From Aldehydirespirator sp965200005 (GTDB lineage: Bacteria; Actinomycetota; Acidimicrobiia; Acidimicrobiales; Aldehydirespiratoraceae): a stretch of 64,000 nt of DNA. Where the stretch lies: positions 3,038,001-3,102,000 of the forward strand of contig OZ241331.1 of NCBI GenBank assembly GCA_965200005.1. The letters are read 5' to 3'. Of the stretch, positions 26,379 to 35,443 are shown one piece after another. The notes beneath the pieces are model-generated. The model did not search any database, was not told the origin of the DNA, and worked only from the letters and a program-made list of their open reading frames with translations. The first letter of the stretch is position 1. The number at the start of each line of letters is the position of its first letter. A program made the translations under genes and the position numbers.

Positions 26379-28469
26379 ATGCAATCTCACCCCGTCCGAA
26401 GGGCGATTATCGTCGCCGCCATCGTGGTGGCCATCGCGCTTGGGGGACTCCCAACAACGGCTGGCGCCCACCCGCACGGCCCGACCGAGAGGGTCTTTCT
26501 GTTTAGCGGCGGCGGGTGGGGGCACGGCATGGGCATGAGCCAACACGGTGCCTATGGCTGGGCCAAGGCCGGCTATGACCACGCCGAGATCCTCGCGTTC
26601 TATTACGACGGCACCGACCTTGTAACAGATGCCAACCTCGTGGCAGATGACGTTGATGTGTTGATTGGTGTCCATCACACAACAGTGTTTGAACCTTCGG
26701 GCATGCTGACGGTGAGCGTCGACGGGCAGTTCCTAGACACCACGCTCAACACCCTTACCGTGCATCGAGGCGATGGCGGGTGGCACATCAACTCGAGCAA
26801 CATCGACTGGTGCCGTGGTTTCTGCAGCGGTAACCGGCTGACCGTCAACTTCACCGAAGGCGAGGTGGTGGGGGTGTCGGGAACACCGAACGGCAGGCAG
26901 CGCTACGCCTACGGCGAATTCCAACTGACACCGGCCGCGGCGGATCCTGCGGGACGATGCGGTGCCAGCAGGGCCCACCAGTACTGCTTGGTGATCGGTG
27001 ACATGACTATGCAGCAGTACCTCTACGGGATTGACGAAATCCCTGCGCTGTGGCCTCTCGAGGCGCACAAGGCTCAGGTGATTGCTGCCCGCACTTTCGC
27101 TACCGCACAGATCGTAGACCGGGCCGGGTGGAGCTCTCCCTTTGACCTGTTCAGCAGCACCGCAGATCAGAGATACAGCGGATGGGATCACGAGTCCGAG
27201 GTGCTGGAATACGCCACCTTTCATGAAGCGGTCGCCTCCACCGCGGACACCGTGCTGGTGCATTACGACACCGACGACGGCGAGCCCGAGGCCATTTTCG
27301 CCTACTACTCATCATCAAACGGCGGCTACACAGCTTCACATGAAGACATCCGGGGCACAGTTGTCAATTACCTGACTTCCAAGCCCGATCCCTACGACTA
27401 TGCACCCAACGAAGAGGGCGTTCCCCGAAACCCGGTTCACTCATGGCAGCGGACATACAGCTCCGAGCAGGTCAGCAACTGGCTGCGGGACTACACGCTT
27501 GCTGACCTTGATGTTGGCGAGATACTTGAGATCCAGATTTCGGGCGTTAGTGCGTCGGGACGTATCAACAATGCTCTTGTGACCCTGGTCGGTTCGGAGC
27601 GCATCCTGGAAGTGCGCGATAACGACGGCGATCCGTTTGGGTACCGGTTCCACTTCGCCATCCTGCAGGGCTGCAACGCCACACCGGGCTGCGAACTCCC
27701 GCTATCGACCAGAGTCAGCGTCGCCGGGGCCCTTCCCCAGGAGCAGTACACGGCTGACTCGTTGCCGTTCGGCGACGTGGAAGCTGACGCCACCTTTGCG
27801 CCCGCCGTTGCCTGGCTACTCAATGCTGAGATCACAGCCGGTACTTCCGAAACGACCTTCTCGCCCCACAAGATGCTGACACGCGCAGAATTCGCAACCC
27901 TGCTGTGGCGATTTGCAGGTCGGCCCCACTCCCGCGACGACTCTCGCCTCTTTGCTGACGTGGCTCGTGACAGCTTCGCGGACGAAGCGATCGGCTGGAT
28001 GGCTCGACAGAACATCACCAACGGCTGTGGCACTGCTACCGACATGCGTTTCTGTGGAGACGAGCCGATCACCACCGCGCATATTGCAGCGTTCCTGTGG
28101 CGCTACGCCGGCCAACCCCCGGCGAGTCTCACCGCTGCCTTTGTTGACGTGGCGCCGAACGCCTACTTCGCTCATCCTGCGTATTGGATGATCGAGCACG
28201 GTTTGTGGGTAGACGACTTCCTTAATCCGGTTGATGCAGGTGGCGACACGACGCTGTTCAACCCTGATTCATCCCTGACCCGTGCGCGCATGGCCATGTT
28301 TCTGTGGCAACTAGCCGGGACACTAGAAGCGTTCGATCCGGATGCCCCAAGGCCGCCTCTAACCCGGCCACGGATGCAGCCGACAGCCGACGACGCTTCG
28401 GACCCAGACGACACCGACCAGGGTGACGCCGCGGGATCAGACGACACCACAAACCTCAGCGATCAATAA
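26379..28469 (+). CDS. SpoIID/LytB-domain secreted protein with SLH repeats
   Basis: 696 residues from the ATG at 26379, preferred over a TTG three bases earlier. The signal peptide spans about 1-29 (IIVAAIVVAIALGGLPTTA). The SpoIID core begins with SGGGWGHGMGMSQHGAYGWA and continues through QYLYGIDEIPALWPLEAHKAQ (cited in part as YGIDEIPALWP), VIAARTFA and YYSSSNGGYT. From about residue 465 three SLH repeats appear: FGDVEADATFAPAVAWLLN, FADVARDSFADEAIGWMAR and FVDVAPNAYFAHPAYWMIE. The tail is Asp/Thr-rich. SpoIID is a peptidoglycan lytic transglycosylase; with SLH repeats this looks like a wall-bound remodelling enzyme in the surface-glycan locus. Confidence 0.9.
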   Translation: MQSHPVRRAIIVAAIVVAIALGGLPTTAGAHPHGPTERVFLFSGGGWGHGMGMSQHGAYGWAKAGYDHAEILAFYYDGTDLVTDANLVADDVDVLIGVHHTTVFEPSGMLTVSVDGQFLDTTLNTLTVHRGDGGWHINSSNIDWCRGFCSGNRLTVNFTEGEVVGVSGTPNGRQRYAYGEFQLTPAAADPAGRCGASRAHQYCLVIGDMTMQQYLYGIDEIPALWPLEAHKAQVIAARTFATAQIVDRAGWSSPFDLFSSTADQRYSGWDHESEVLEYATFHEAVASTADTVLVHYDTDDGEPEAIFAYYSSSNGGYTASHEDIRGTVVNYLTSKPDPYDYAPNEEGVPRNPVHSWQRTYSSEQVSNWLRDYTLADLDVGEILEIQISGVSASGRINNALVTLVGSERILEVRDNDGDPFGYRFHFAILQGCNATPGCELPLSTRVSVAGALPQEQYTADSLPFGDVEADATFAPAVAWLLNAEITAGTSETTFSPHKMLTRAEFATLLWRFAGRPHSRDDSRLFADVARDSFADEAIGWMARQNITNGCGTATDMRFCGDEPITTAHIAAFLWRYAGQPPASLTAAFVDVAPNAYFAHPAYWMIEHGLWVDDFLNPVDAGGDTTLFNPDSSLTRARMAMFLWQLAGTLEAFDPDAPRPPLTRPRMQPTADDASDPDDTDQGDAAGSDDTTNLSDQ

Positions 28470-28485
28470 CGCCCAACATGCCAAC

Positions 28486-29796
28486 ATGACAGCGCTCCGC
28501 AACCTCGGGTTCCGCTACCTGTACGTGGTGGATGCGGTGACGCTGTTCGGGGTGATGATTGCCATTGCCACCGTGCGGTTCGGCTTCTCGTGGCCGACCT
28601 ACCCGGTGTCGCACTATCTCATCGGGTTTGGGGTTGCCACGGCGATTCATATCGGCGCGTATTACTTCGGGGGTCTCTACGAGTACGAGCAACGGCTCGG
28701 GCGCCCGCCATGGCTGCCACGAGCAACCCTGATGACCTTGCTAGCCGTGGGTGCTGTTGCAACCGTCACACTGCTCACCGGTCGCTACCTGATGCCGCGT
28801 GGCAACCTGGCAGCCCTTGCCATAACAGCCAGCCTCATAGTTTCGTTCAACCGCTGGCTGGCTCGCCGCGTGCGTTCACGGCGTTTCGGCCGGCCCCAGG
28901 TGTTACTGGCCGGCACCGATCGTGACATCGCTTCGGCCACCGAGCACTTGGGCGAGTCCGAGCCAGAGTTAGACATTGTCGGATCGGTCAGCGATGTCAG
29001 CGACGTTCTGGTGGCGGTGGCCAGCAGCGGCGCGACGGACGTGTTGCTGCTGTCGAGCCAACCCCTAGAAGACGCCTACCCCGAGCCCGTCGGTGAGTTG
29101 CAAGAGCGCAACATTGGTGTGTACCGGCGTATCGCCGCAGCCGACACTTTGCTGGGGTTGCAGCGCACCCGCCAGATCGGCGGCATGCCATTTGTGGTGC
29201 TGCGGGCTCACACCTTGCCGGCCTGTCGCCTGCGTTTCAAGCGGCTGCTTGATCTCGTTCACTTGTTGGTGCTCGCCCCGGTGATCTTGCCGTTGTGTGG
29301 GTTGGTGGCCACCTATGTGAGGCTGCGAGCGGGGCAGGGCGTGCTGTTTCGCCAATGCCGTGTGGGTCGCCGCGGGCGAGAGTTCGTGATGGTCAAGTTC
29401 CGCACCATGCGCATAGATGCTGAGAGCAAAGGCCCTCAACTTGCAACCGCTAACGACCCCAGGGTGGTCGCCGGCATGGCCTGGTTACGGCGCAGCCGCC
29501 TAGACGAGTTGCCTCAGCTATGGAACGTGGTGCGGGGATCAATGTCGATCGTGGGGCCGCGTCCCGAACGCCCCGAACGTGTTCGTGAGCTTGAACGCCA
29601 GATCCCTGGGTACGGACGCCGCCATGACATCTACCCGGGCATCACCGGTCTTGCCCAGATCCAGGGTCATTACCAGACCGATCCCGCTTACAAGCTCGGA
29701 CACGACCTGCAGTACGTGGTGAACTGGTCGCCTGTGCTCGATTGGGAGATCATGGCCAAAAGCCTGCTGGTGATGGCACGCCGCTCAGCACGATGA
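28486..29796 (+). CDS. Polyprenyl-phosphate sugar-1-phosphate transferase (WbaP/WcaJ-like)
   Basis: 436 residues from the ATG at 28486; an earlier in-frame ATG at 28423 lies within the SpoIID gene. The N-terminal half has four hydrophobic helices (about 10-120), then a nucleotide-binding-like CoA_binding_3 region (RPQVLLAGTDRD). From about residue 250 comes the bacterial sugar transferase domain: RLRFKRLLDLVHLLVLAPVI, VLFRQCRVGRRGREFVMVKFRTM (given here as RVGRRGREFVMVKFRTM), RRSRLDELPQLWNVVRGSMS, VGPRPERPE and YPGITGLAQI. It starts glycan assembly by placing a hexose-1-phosphate on undecaprenyl phosphate. Confidence 0.93.
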   Translation: MTALRNLGFRYLYVVDAVTLFGVMIAIATVRFGFSWPTYPVSHYLIGFGVATAIHIGAYYFGGLYEYEQRLGRPPWLPRATLMTLLAVGAVATVTLLTGRYLMPRGNLAALAITASLIVSFNRWLARRVRSRRFGRPQVLLAGTDRDIASATEHLGESEPELDIVGSVSDVSDVLVAVASSGATDVLLLSSQPLEDAYPEPVGELQERNIGVYRRIAAADTLLGLQRTRQIGGMPFVVLRAHTLPACRLRFKRLLDLVHLLVLAPVILPLCGLVATYVRLRAGQGVLFRQCRVGRRGREFVMVKFRTMRIDAESKGPQLATANDPRVVAGMAWLRRSRLDELPQLWNVVRGSMSIVGPRPERPERVRELERQIPGYGRRHDIYPGITGLAQIQGHYQTDPAYKLGHDLQYVVNWSPVLDWEIMAKSLLVMARRSAR

Positions 29797-29815
29797 ACGG
29801 CTCAGCACGATGAAC
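29783..29815 (+). repeat. 17-bp tandem duplication over a stop/start junction, creating a six-codon micro-ORF
   Basis: GCTCAGCACGATGAAC occurs at 29783-29798 and again at 29800-29815, period 17. Each copy contains ATGA. In the first copy the TGA is the sugar transferase stop; in the second the ATG (29810) starts the next glycosyltransferase. The ATG of the first copy (29793) opens MNGSAR and stops at 29811-29813, overlapping the real start. An ancestral ATGA overlap seems to have been duplicated. Confidence 0.75.
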
Positions 29816-30853
29816 TCTCCAAGGCCAAGCCGCCAGCCTGGAGGCGTGCTGCCTCACGTGTCGATCGTGATCCCTGCTCGCAACTGCGGGCCGCTGCTCA
29901 GCGATTGCTTGGAAGCGATCAACCACCAGACCTATAGCGGCCCTGTTGATGTGACGGTTGCGTTGGCACCCAGCACCGGCTCAGATGACAACACCGAAGC
30001 GGTCCTGGACTCGGTGTCACTGCGCTGGCCTCTGCAGATCGTGGCGAACCCGGCTGGATCCACACCGGCGGGTCTCAACGCTGCCATTGACGCTTGTGAA
30101 GGATCGGTTATCGCACGCGTTGATGCTGGCGCTCGAATCCCCGCCCATTACCTCGAGCGTGCCGTTGCAACAATGGCTTCGACCGGAGCCGCCAACGTTG
30201 GCGGGGTGCAGCACCCGGTGGCAAGTGGCGGAACCCAGAGGGTCATTGCCGCTGCGCTCACATCCACGTTTGGAGCGGGTACAGCTCGCTTCCGTCATGG
30301 CAGCCATGAGGGGCCTGCCGACACGGTCTACCTAGGGGTTTTCGATCGGGATGCCCTTGAAGACGTTGGTGGATTCGACGAGTCCTTTGAACGCAATCAG
30401 GACTACGAACTCAACTGGAGGCTGCGTGACGCGGGCCACACCGTCTGGCTCGATCCGCTGTTGACTGTCAGCTACGTGCCCCGCTCGGATCTTGCTTCAT
30501 TGGGCCGCCAGTATTTCGAGTACGGCATCTGGAAGCGCCGGATGCTGTTGCGTCACCCACGCTCACTCAAGCCCCGTCAACTGGCGGCTCCGGTGCTCGT
30601 GGCGGGGCTGCTGTCGTCGTTTGCCGGGCTGCTGCGAGGCCGCTGCCGAGCCCTGTTGCTACCGGTGACGTATGTGGGGTGCGCGGCGATTGCTGCTGCC
30701 CGGTTGCGTACGAAGTTGCCCGAGAGCGGAGATCGGCTTGTGGCGATGCAAGCCTTTGCGGTCATGCATCTCGCTTGGGGAACTGGCTTTCTATTCGGCC
30801 ACCGGCGCTTGAGGTGCTTCAGGTGCCCTTGGTGGAGGAGACATAAGCACTGA
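29810..30853 (+). CDS. Family 2 glycosyltransferase with C-terminal membrane segments (ExoA-like)
   Basis: 347 residues. GT-A elements are HVSIVIPARNCGPLLSDCLEA, NPAGSTPAGLNAAID, VIARVDAGARIPAHYL (DAG at the metal site), VYLGVFDRDALEDVGGFDESF and ERNQDYELNWRLRDAGH (acceptor base region). Two or three hydrophobic segments after residue 265 anchor it, and the tail is basic. Succinoglycan ExoA-type transferases share this layout. Its 3-prime end overlaps the convergent ABC ATPase gene by 35 bases. Confidence 0.88.
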   Translation: MNSPRPSRQPGGVLPHVSIVIPARNCGPLLSDCLEAINHQTYSGPVDVTVALAPSTGSDDNTEAVLDSVSLRWPLQIVANPAGSTPAGLNAAIDACEGSVIARVDAGARIPAHYLERAVATMASTGAANVGGVQHPVASGGTQRVIAAALTSTFGAGTARFRHGSHEGPADTVYLGVFDRDALEDVGGFDESFERNQDYELNWRLRDAGHTVWLDPLLTVSYVPRSDLASLGRQYFEYGIWKRRMLLRHPRSLKPRQLAAPVLVAGLLSSFAGLLRGRCRALLLPVTYVGCAAIAAARLRTKLPESGDRLVAMQAFAVMHLAWGTGFLFGHRRLRCFRCPWWRRHKH

Positions 30854-31604
30854 CTACATCTGCGGGTTCACCGACGACACGCAGACGTCCGGCATCGAGC
30901 CACGCCACCCGGTCACAGAATCGCTCAATCTCACCCATGTTGTGGGTCACCAGCACCACCGAACCTGCTTGAGAGCTGACCTCGTCAATACGCTGAGCGG
31001 CGCGGCGGCGAAACTCCTCGTCACCCACAGTGAGCGCCTCATCGATTAGCAGGATCTCAGGCACCCGCGCCGTGGCAATCGCAAAACGCAAGCGAGCTCG
31101 CATCCCCGATGAGTAGGTCCTCATCGGCCTGTCGATAGCACCTCGTACTCCAGCAAAGTCGATGATCTCATCCATGCGCTCTTCGATCTCCTTACGAGTG
31201 AAGCCCAGAGCGAGACCCCCGATCAGAATATTGCGCCGCCCCGAAAGGGCGGGTCGCAAAGCCGTCGATACACCCAGCAGAGACGGCCTGGCGCGGCCCC
31301 GGATACTGCCTGACTCCAGAGGCAACAGCCCTGTCATCGCAGACAGCAAGGTCGTCTTGCCCGAACCGTTAGCCCCGATTAAGCCAAGTGTCTCGCCCGC
31401 ATAGAGGTCAAGGTTGACCCCGCGCACGGCACGCACCGCCCGGTAATGCCTGCGGATACGACCCCGCGCGAAGCTTTGCTTGAACCCAGCGATCGCCTCT
31501 TCATAGACCCGGTAGCTGACATGCACGTCACGCATCTGCACGGTGACCGCAGGCCCACCGGGAGCCACGCTGGTGTCGCCGTCCTCGCTGGTATCAAGGG
31601 CCAC
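30819..31604 (-). CDS. Second polysaccharide ABC exporter ATPase (Wzt/TagH-like)
   Basis: 261 residues from the GTG at 31604, two bases after the permease stop; the longer frame to 31739 runs through the permease. Motifs are GLIGANGSGKTTLLSAMTG (Walker A), LLGVSTALRPALSGRRN, MRTYSSGMRARLRFAIAT (signature), ILLIDEALTVGDEEF (Walker B) and VLVTHNMGEI (H-loop). Like the first exporter ATPase it lacks a carbohydrate-binding C-terminal extension. The two ATPases differ clearly in sequence, so this is a separate exporter rather than a recent duplicate. Confidence 0.92.
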   Translation of the reverse strand: MALDTSEDGDTSVAPGGPAVTVQMRDVHVSYRVYEEAIAGFKQSFARGRIRRHYRAVRAVRGVNLDLYAGETLGLIGANGSGKTTLLSAMTGLLPLESGSIRGRARPSLLGVSTALRPALSGRRNILIGGLALGFTRKEIEERMDEIIDFAGVRGAIDRPMRTYSSGMRARLRFAIATARVPEILLIDEALTVGDEEFRRRAAQRIDEVSSQAGSVVLVTHNMGEIERFCDRVAWLDAGRLRVVGEPADVVSAYVSSTKGT

Positions 31605-31606
31605 GC

Positions 31607-32449
31607 TCAAGCACCGAGCCTGTGTTCGGATCGGTGAAACACCACGAATCCCATGACCGGCATGACCACGCACCACACGATCGTTCCCCACACCACGGAT
31701 GCCGCGATTGGCTCGCCAACCAGGCACCAGCGGGCGCAACTAATCAGGTCATAGATCGGATTGAGTGCAAACAGACGCCTCCAGGTGTCATCCGTGACGA
31801 AGGCGTCGACACTGAAGATCACACCGGAGCCGTAGAACAAGAGCCGGAACAGATGCGGCAAGATCTGGCGTAGGTCTCGGACGCGGGCGCCCAAGCGTGC
31901 CACGAACAACGCCGCACCGGAGTTGAAGGCGAACTGGCCCACTAGCACAACCGGCAAGAGCAGCCACCGGAGGTTGGGGCGCTCGCCAGTTGCCAGTGTC
32001 GCAAGCAGCGCCAGTGCCAGCGCCGGCACGAACGCTGCGGTCTGACCATTGACCGTCGCCGCGGGTAGCAGGATGCGAGGGAACTGGATCGAGCGGATCA
32101 AACCAAGGTTCTGGGAGATCGAAACTGACGCCTCCTGGACTACTCGTTGCGTGAGATGGAACAAGACCACGCCGACGATCAAGAACCCGAGGAAGTTGTC
32201 GACGCCTCGGCGGGTGTCAATCACCACTCCAAAGATCAGGAAGTACACAGACACCAGTAGCGCAGGGTTAACCAGATGCCAAAGTTGACCCAGCGCGGTG
32301 TCCATGTTCTGGGCACGCAGATCCTGAGCCGGCACGACGATGGCAAACTCCCGCCGGCGCCATGCCTCGCGCAGATATGACATCGGCGAAGGCCGCGATG
32401 TCAGATCAATCAGGGGACGTTCGCTTGCCCTGTCCGCAGCCTGATGCAC
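31607..32449 (-). CDS. Second polysaccharide ABC export permease (Wzm-like)
   Basis: About 280 residues if started at the GTG at 32449; an ATG at 32383 is another candidate, and the frame is open to 32620 only through the divergent gene. The soluble start contains REFAIVVPAQDLRAQNMDTALG, cited as DLRAQNMDTALGQLWHLVNP, the usual exporter entry helix. Six hydrophobic segments follow, with NLGLIRSIQFPRILLPA in a cytoplasmic loop and ALNPIYDLISCARWCLVG near the end. It forms an operon with the following ATPase. Confidence 0.88.
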   Translation of the reverse strand: MHQAADRASERPLIDLTSRPSPMSYLREAWRRREFAIVVPAQDLRAQNMDTALGQLWHLVNPALLVSVYFLIFGVVIDTRRGVDNFLGFLIVGVVLFHLTQRVVQEASVSISQNLGLIRSIQFPRILLPAATVNGQTAAFVPALALALLATLATGERPNLRWLLLPVVLVGQFAFNSGAALFVARLGARVRDLRQILPHLFRLLFYGSGVIFSVDAFVTDDTWRRLFALNPIYDLISCARWCLVGEPIAASVVWGTIVWCVVMPVMGFVVFHRSEHRLGA

Positions 32450-32474
32450 GGCCGCCAATCCTACGATTGCGCTT

Positions 32475-33845
32475 GTGATGCTCTGGCGCGGTGGTCGGGC
32501 ACTCAGCACAGCAGCCAATCCCGAACCCGACAGCCCCAAGCTGGTCAGCGTTTCCCAGATGTTCGCTGCTGGCATCATCTTGCTGGTTTTGACCAACGGC
32601 CCGGTGTTTTTGGTTGCCAAGGACCTACTGGATGGCCGGGGACATTGGGAGGCTCATGGCGTCTGGCCGTTCTTCGCCGGAGCGGCCTTGCTGTCGGCGC
32701 TAATCGCTGTCAGGGTCGCTCAAAGACACACGTGGGGGTCGCGCCTAGAGCAAGGAACACTCGCAGGACAGCCTCGTGTCGGCACGCGCGCTAGCCGGCT
32801 AGTGCCGTTCTCTGGATCAGTCGATGAACCAGCGCAGAGACTTGCAGTGGCGGCCATCGTGTGGTTCTCGGGAGTGTCGGTTCTGTCGGCAATCTGGAGC
32901 GTCGATTCCAGCGAGACACTGTGGCGTGCCGCTGTCTACGTGGGTCTCGCTTCCCTCGCCTGGGTGATCGCCGTGATGCCACACCGCGAACTGTGTTCGG
33001 TCGTCGCTCTTGTCAGCGCGACGGCCGTCGCCGGCAGCATCTTGATGGTCGTGCTCCGACCTGATCTCGGTATCGACACAGACGGCAACTGGAAGGGCTT
33101 GTATACCAACCGCAACTCGCTGGCGCCACTTGCCGCCATCGGGCTGATCTGCTCGATACGCCTGGTTTGGGTGCCGCGGAGGGCTACTCGAGTGCTGGGT
33201 GTGTTGCTGGCCCTGCTGTCGGTAACAACGATGTTTGCAGCGGCTAGCCGCACCGCTGTGATCGCGGTTGTGGTGGCATTCGCAGTGTCGGCAGAGGTCT
33301 TCTGGTTGCGTTGGTATCGGCGGAGAGTCGATCCGGCCGCGGCGAGAGTCGTCACGGCCGCCGCCGCTCTCGCCACACTTGGGGTTGCCATTGCATCTGT
33401 GACAGCAACCTGGAACATCGCTACGTTCACCCAACGACGCGCTATCTGGAGTCTCGTGTGGGAGCGGATCCAGCAGCGACCAATTGCGGGGCACGGCTTC
33501 TTCACCTTCTGGGACATTGACCATCTCACCCAGCATGTTTTGTTGCGCCGTGGCAGTGCTCACAACAGCCTGGTGGAGGTCGGCTTGGGCTTGGGTGTCA
33601 TCGGGGCAGTCCCGTTCGTGGTCATCGTTGGGTTGGCCCTGCGCCAATCTCTGCTTGGCTTCTGGCGGGCGCCCGGGCGTGACACGTGGATGTGGTTCTG
33701 CGTCGTAGCCTTCCTCGTCGTGGAGAACCTCACCGAAAGCTTCGTGCTGTGGTTTTCCTACAACTGGGTGCTGCTTGCGGCCGCTGCAATGCGCAGCACG
33801 AAGCCAGTTCCACCGTCACCCTCCACACTCTCAACAGTGTCTTGA
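32475..33845 (+). CDS. O-antigen polymerase/ligase-like membrane protein (Wzy/WaaL type)
   Basis: 456 residues, about eleven hydrophobic segments; GTG and ATG codons adjoin at 32475 and 32478. The central segment DGNWKGLYTNRNSLAPLAAIG matches the Wzy_C family signature (given here as WKGLYTNRNSLAPLAAIG), followed by FAAASRTAVIAVVVA and a large loop holding GHGFFTFWDI and GSAHNSLVEVGLGLGVIG with the conserved His. It would polymerise repeat units or ligate finished glycan outside the membrane. Its TGA overlaps the TTG of the next gene. Confidence 0.85.
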   Translation: MMLWRGGRALSTAANPEPDSPKLVSVSQMFAAGIILLVLTNGPVFLVAKDLLDGRGHWEAHGVWPFFAGAALLSALIAVRVAQRHTWGSRLEQGTLAGQPRVGTRASRLVPFSGSVDEPAQRLAVAAIVWFSGVSVLSAIWSVDSSETLWRAAVYVGLASLAWVIAVMPHRELCSVVALVSATAVAGSILMVVLRPDLGIDTDGNWKGLYTNRNSLAPLAAIGLICSIRLVWVPRRATRVLGVLLALLSVTTMFAAASRTAVIAVVVAFAVSAEVFWLRWYRRRVDPAAARVVTAAAALATLGVAIASVTATWNIATFTQRRAIWSLVWERIQQRPIAGHGFFTFWDIDHLTQHVLLRRGSAHNSLVEVGLGLGVIGAVPFVVIVGLALRQSLLGFWRAPGRDTWMWFCVVAFLVVENLTESFVLWFSYNWVLLAAAAMRSTKPVPPSPSTLSTVS

Positions 33846-35428
33846 ACAAGCCTTCGTCGCCGGTCGGTTCATCGCTGCTGCGTTCGGGGTGGACGGCAGT
33901 CGCCGTGTTGTGCCTCGCAGTGTTGGCGATCTGGCTGCCTGATATCAACTTGCCACTCGGTAACAGCGACGACGGTCGCATACTCGGAAGGGTCGGATTA
34001 CAAGCCCGCAACTTCTGGGAACTCGGGCCAACCGAGTCTCGCTTTGGCGCAAATGTTGAACCATTCATTCGCGCCGAATACGACGTAGCCCCTCGTAGCG
34101 AACCGCCCCGCGAGGCGATCACCTACGCGCACCATCCCCCGCTGATCATCTTCTCGGCGATCGCAACAGTGGGAGCGTTCGGCGACAACTTGCCGGCTCT
34201 ACGAATCGCTCAGTTCCTTATGGGCGCGGCGACGGTCGCTTTCATGGCGAGCCTTTTACGAGTTCGGGGTATGGGATGGACACCTACGCTGCTGGCGCTC
34301 GTGGCCATGGTCAGCACTGGCTTCTTCTATGTGTACGCCCGCATCGGAGTTGGCTATTCACTGCTGGTGGCGATAACCGCTGCTGTGGCTTGGCTGCGCC
34401 AGTCCGACAACCCGCCACGATGGGCCGTGTGGGGTGTCGGCGCACTAGCAGCACTTTCGGCCATGCAATCCTGGATCGCGCTTGCCACGCTCGGACTGCT
34501 GGTGCCCTGGTTGTTCAGCGCTCGCCACAGCACAAGTTATGGCTCCGATTCGGGAACCGATGACAGTGCCAGAGCCCGACTGCATGCTTGGCTGCGTTCG
34601 CACTGGTCGCCCGGCCTTACTGCACTGGTAGTTGGGGGGTTCATCGGATCACTTATCACTGCTGCCTGGCTACTCAACGCCACCAACACTGCCGAGCTAG
34701 CCGAACGTGTCAGCTTCAGAGTCGGCAACGATGTCAACACCGCCAGCGAGCAGACTGCCTTCAGCTTCGGTGAGTTCCTGTCACGGCAATGGAGTTTCGC
34801 GAGCCACGAACTCCTCGCTCCCCTGTGGCTGCGCGTGCTGCTGCTACCTGCGCTGGTGGCGGGCTTCATCGACCGCCGCACACGAGCACCCATGCTCATC
34901 ACCCTGGCCTTTGCCGCCACCCTGACATTTGGGTTCCAGCAGGGTGCCTGGGTGCATCGCCTCTGGAATTTCCCCTGGCTCGCGCCAGTAACCGTCGGCC
35001 TAGCAGCCCTCTTTGATGCGATCCGGCGGATGTTGGCAACTGTCTCACCGCGGCTTCAAAGGCCTGCTGTCGCGGCTGGAGTAGCTCTAGCGGCAGCCAC
35101 ACTTTCGCTCATAGTCACCGGCGGAACACGCGACTATTACCTAACCAATCCCGCGTACGCTGGCGAGGTTCTAGAGCAGTCGGCCCCCCACGTCAATGCT
35201 GAAGTCGCCTGGATAACTTCAGGGATTTCAACGGCGAGATGGGTGTCGTACTACCTTGATGCTCCGGTCTTCCGGCTAGACAAACATGAACCTACTGACG
35301 TATTCCCATCAGATGTAATACTGGTAAGGACAGGTAACATTCCAGACTACCTTATGGATCCTGAACACTATAGACCCATAGCCTCAAGTGGTGACTATGC
35401 GCTTCTATCTCCTATTGCCCCACGCTAA
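33842..35428 (+). CDS. Multi-spanning GT39-like glycosyltransferase
   Basis: 528 residues from the TTG at 33842, which forms TTGA with the preceding stop; the upstream extension to 33686 is only shadow of the polymerase gene. GT-C features are LPLGNSDDGRILGRVGL (acidic pair after helix 1), YAHHPPLIIFSAIA (His-His-Pro-Pro) and VSTGFFYVYARIGVG. About ten hydrophobic helices and a soluble C-terminal domain of roughly 100 residues follow. GC content begins to fall in the last 300 bases. Sugar and acceptor are not predictable. Confidence 0.8.
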   Translation: MNKPSSPVGSSLLRSGWTAVAVLCLAVLAIWLPDINLPLGNSDDGRILGRVGLQARNFWELGPTESRFGANVEPFIRAEYDVAPRSEPPREAITYAHHPPLIIFSAIATVGAFGDNLPALRIAQFLMGAATVAFMASLLRVRGMGWTPTLLALVAMVSTGFFYVYARIGVGYSLLVAITAAVAWLRQSDNPPRWAVWGVGALAALSAMQSWIALATLGLLVPWLFSARHSTSYGSDSGTDDSARARLHAWLRSHWSPGLTALVVGGFIGSLITAAWLLNATNTAELAERVSFRVGNDVNTASEQTAFSFGEFLSRQWSFASHELLAPLWLRVLLLPALVAGFIDRRTRAPMLITLAFAATLTFGFQQGAWVHRLWNFPWLAPVTVGLAALFDAIRRMLATVSPRLQRPAVAAGVALAAATLSLIVTGGTRDYYLTNPAYAGEVLEQSAPHVNAEVAWITSGISTARWVSYYLDAPVFRLDKHEPTDVFPSDVILVRTGNIPDYLMDPEHYRPIASSGDYALLSPIAPR

Positions 35429-35443
35429 TGCGAGTCGAACATC

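Noticed and set aside
26082..26678. 198-codon minus-strand frame
   Set aside because: It is antisense to the GT2 and SpoIID genes, which have strong motifs, and shows no protein-like composition.
28478..28489. Three-codon ORF before the sugar transferase as another bridging micro-ORF
   Set aside because: Its stop overlaps the next start (ATGA), but its ATG is eight bases after the preceding stop, so it is not coupled at both ends.
31604..31739. Longer N-terminus for the second exporter ATPase
   Set aside because: This stretch lies entirely inside the permease gene; a GTG two bases after the permease stop gives a normal-length ATPase.
33686..33841. Longer N-terminus for the GT39-like protein
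   Set aside because: It is Arg/Cys-rich shadow of the Wzy-type gene; the TTG at 33842 overlaps the preceding stop and precedes the first membrane helix.
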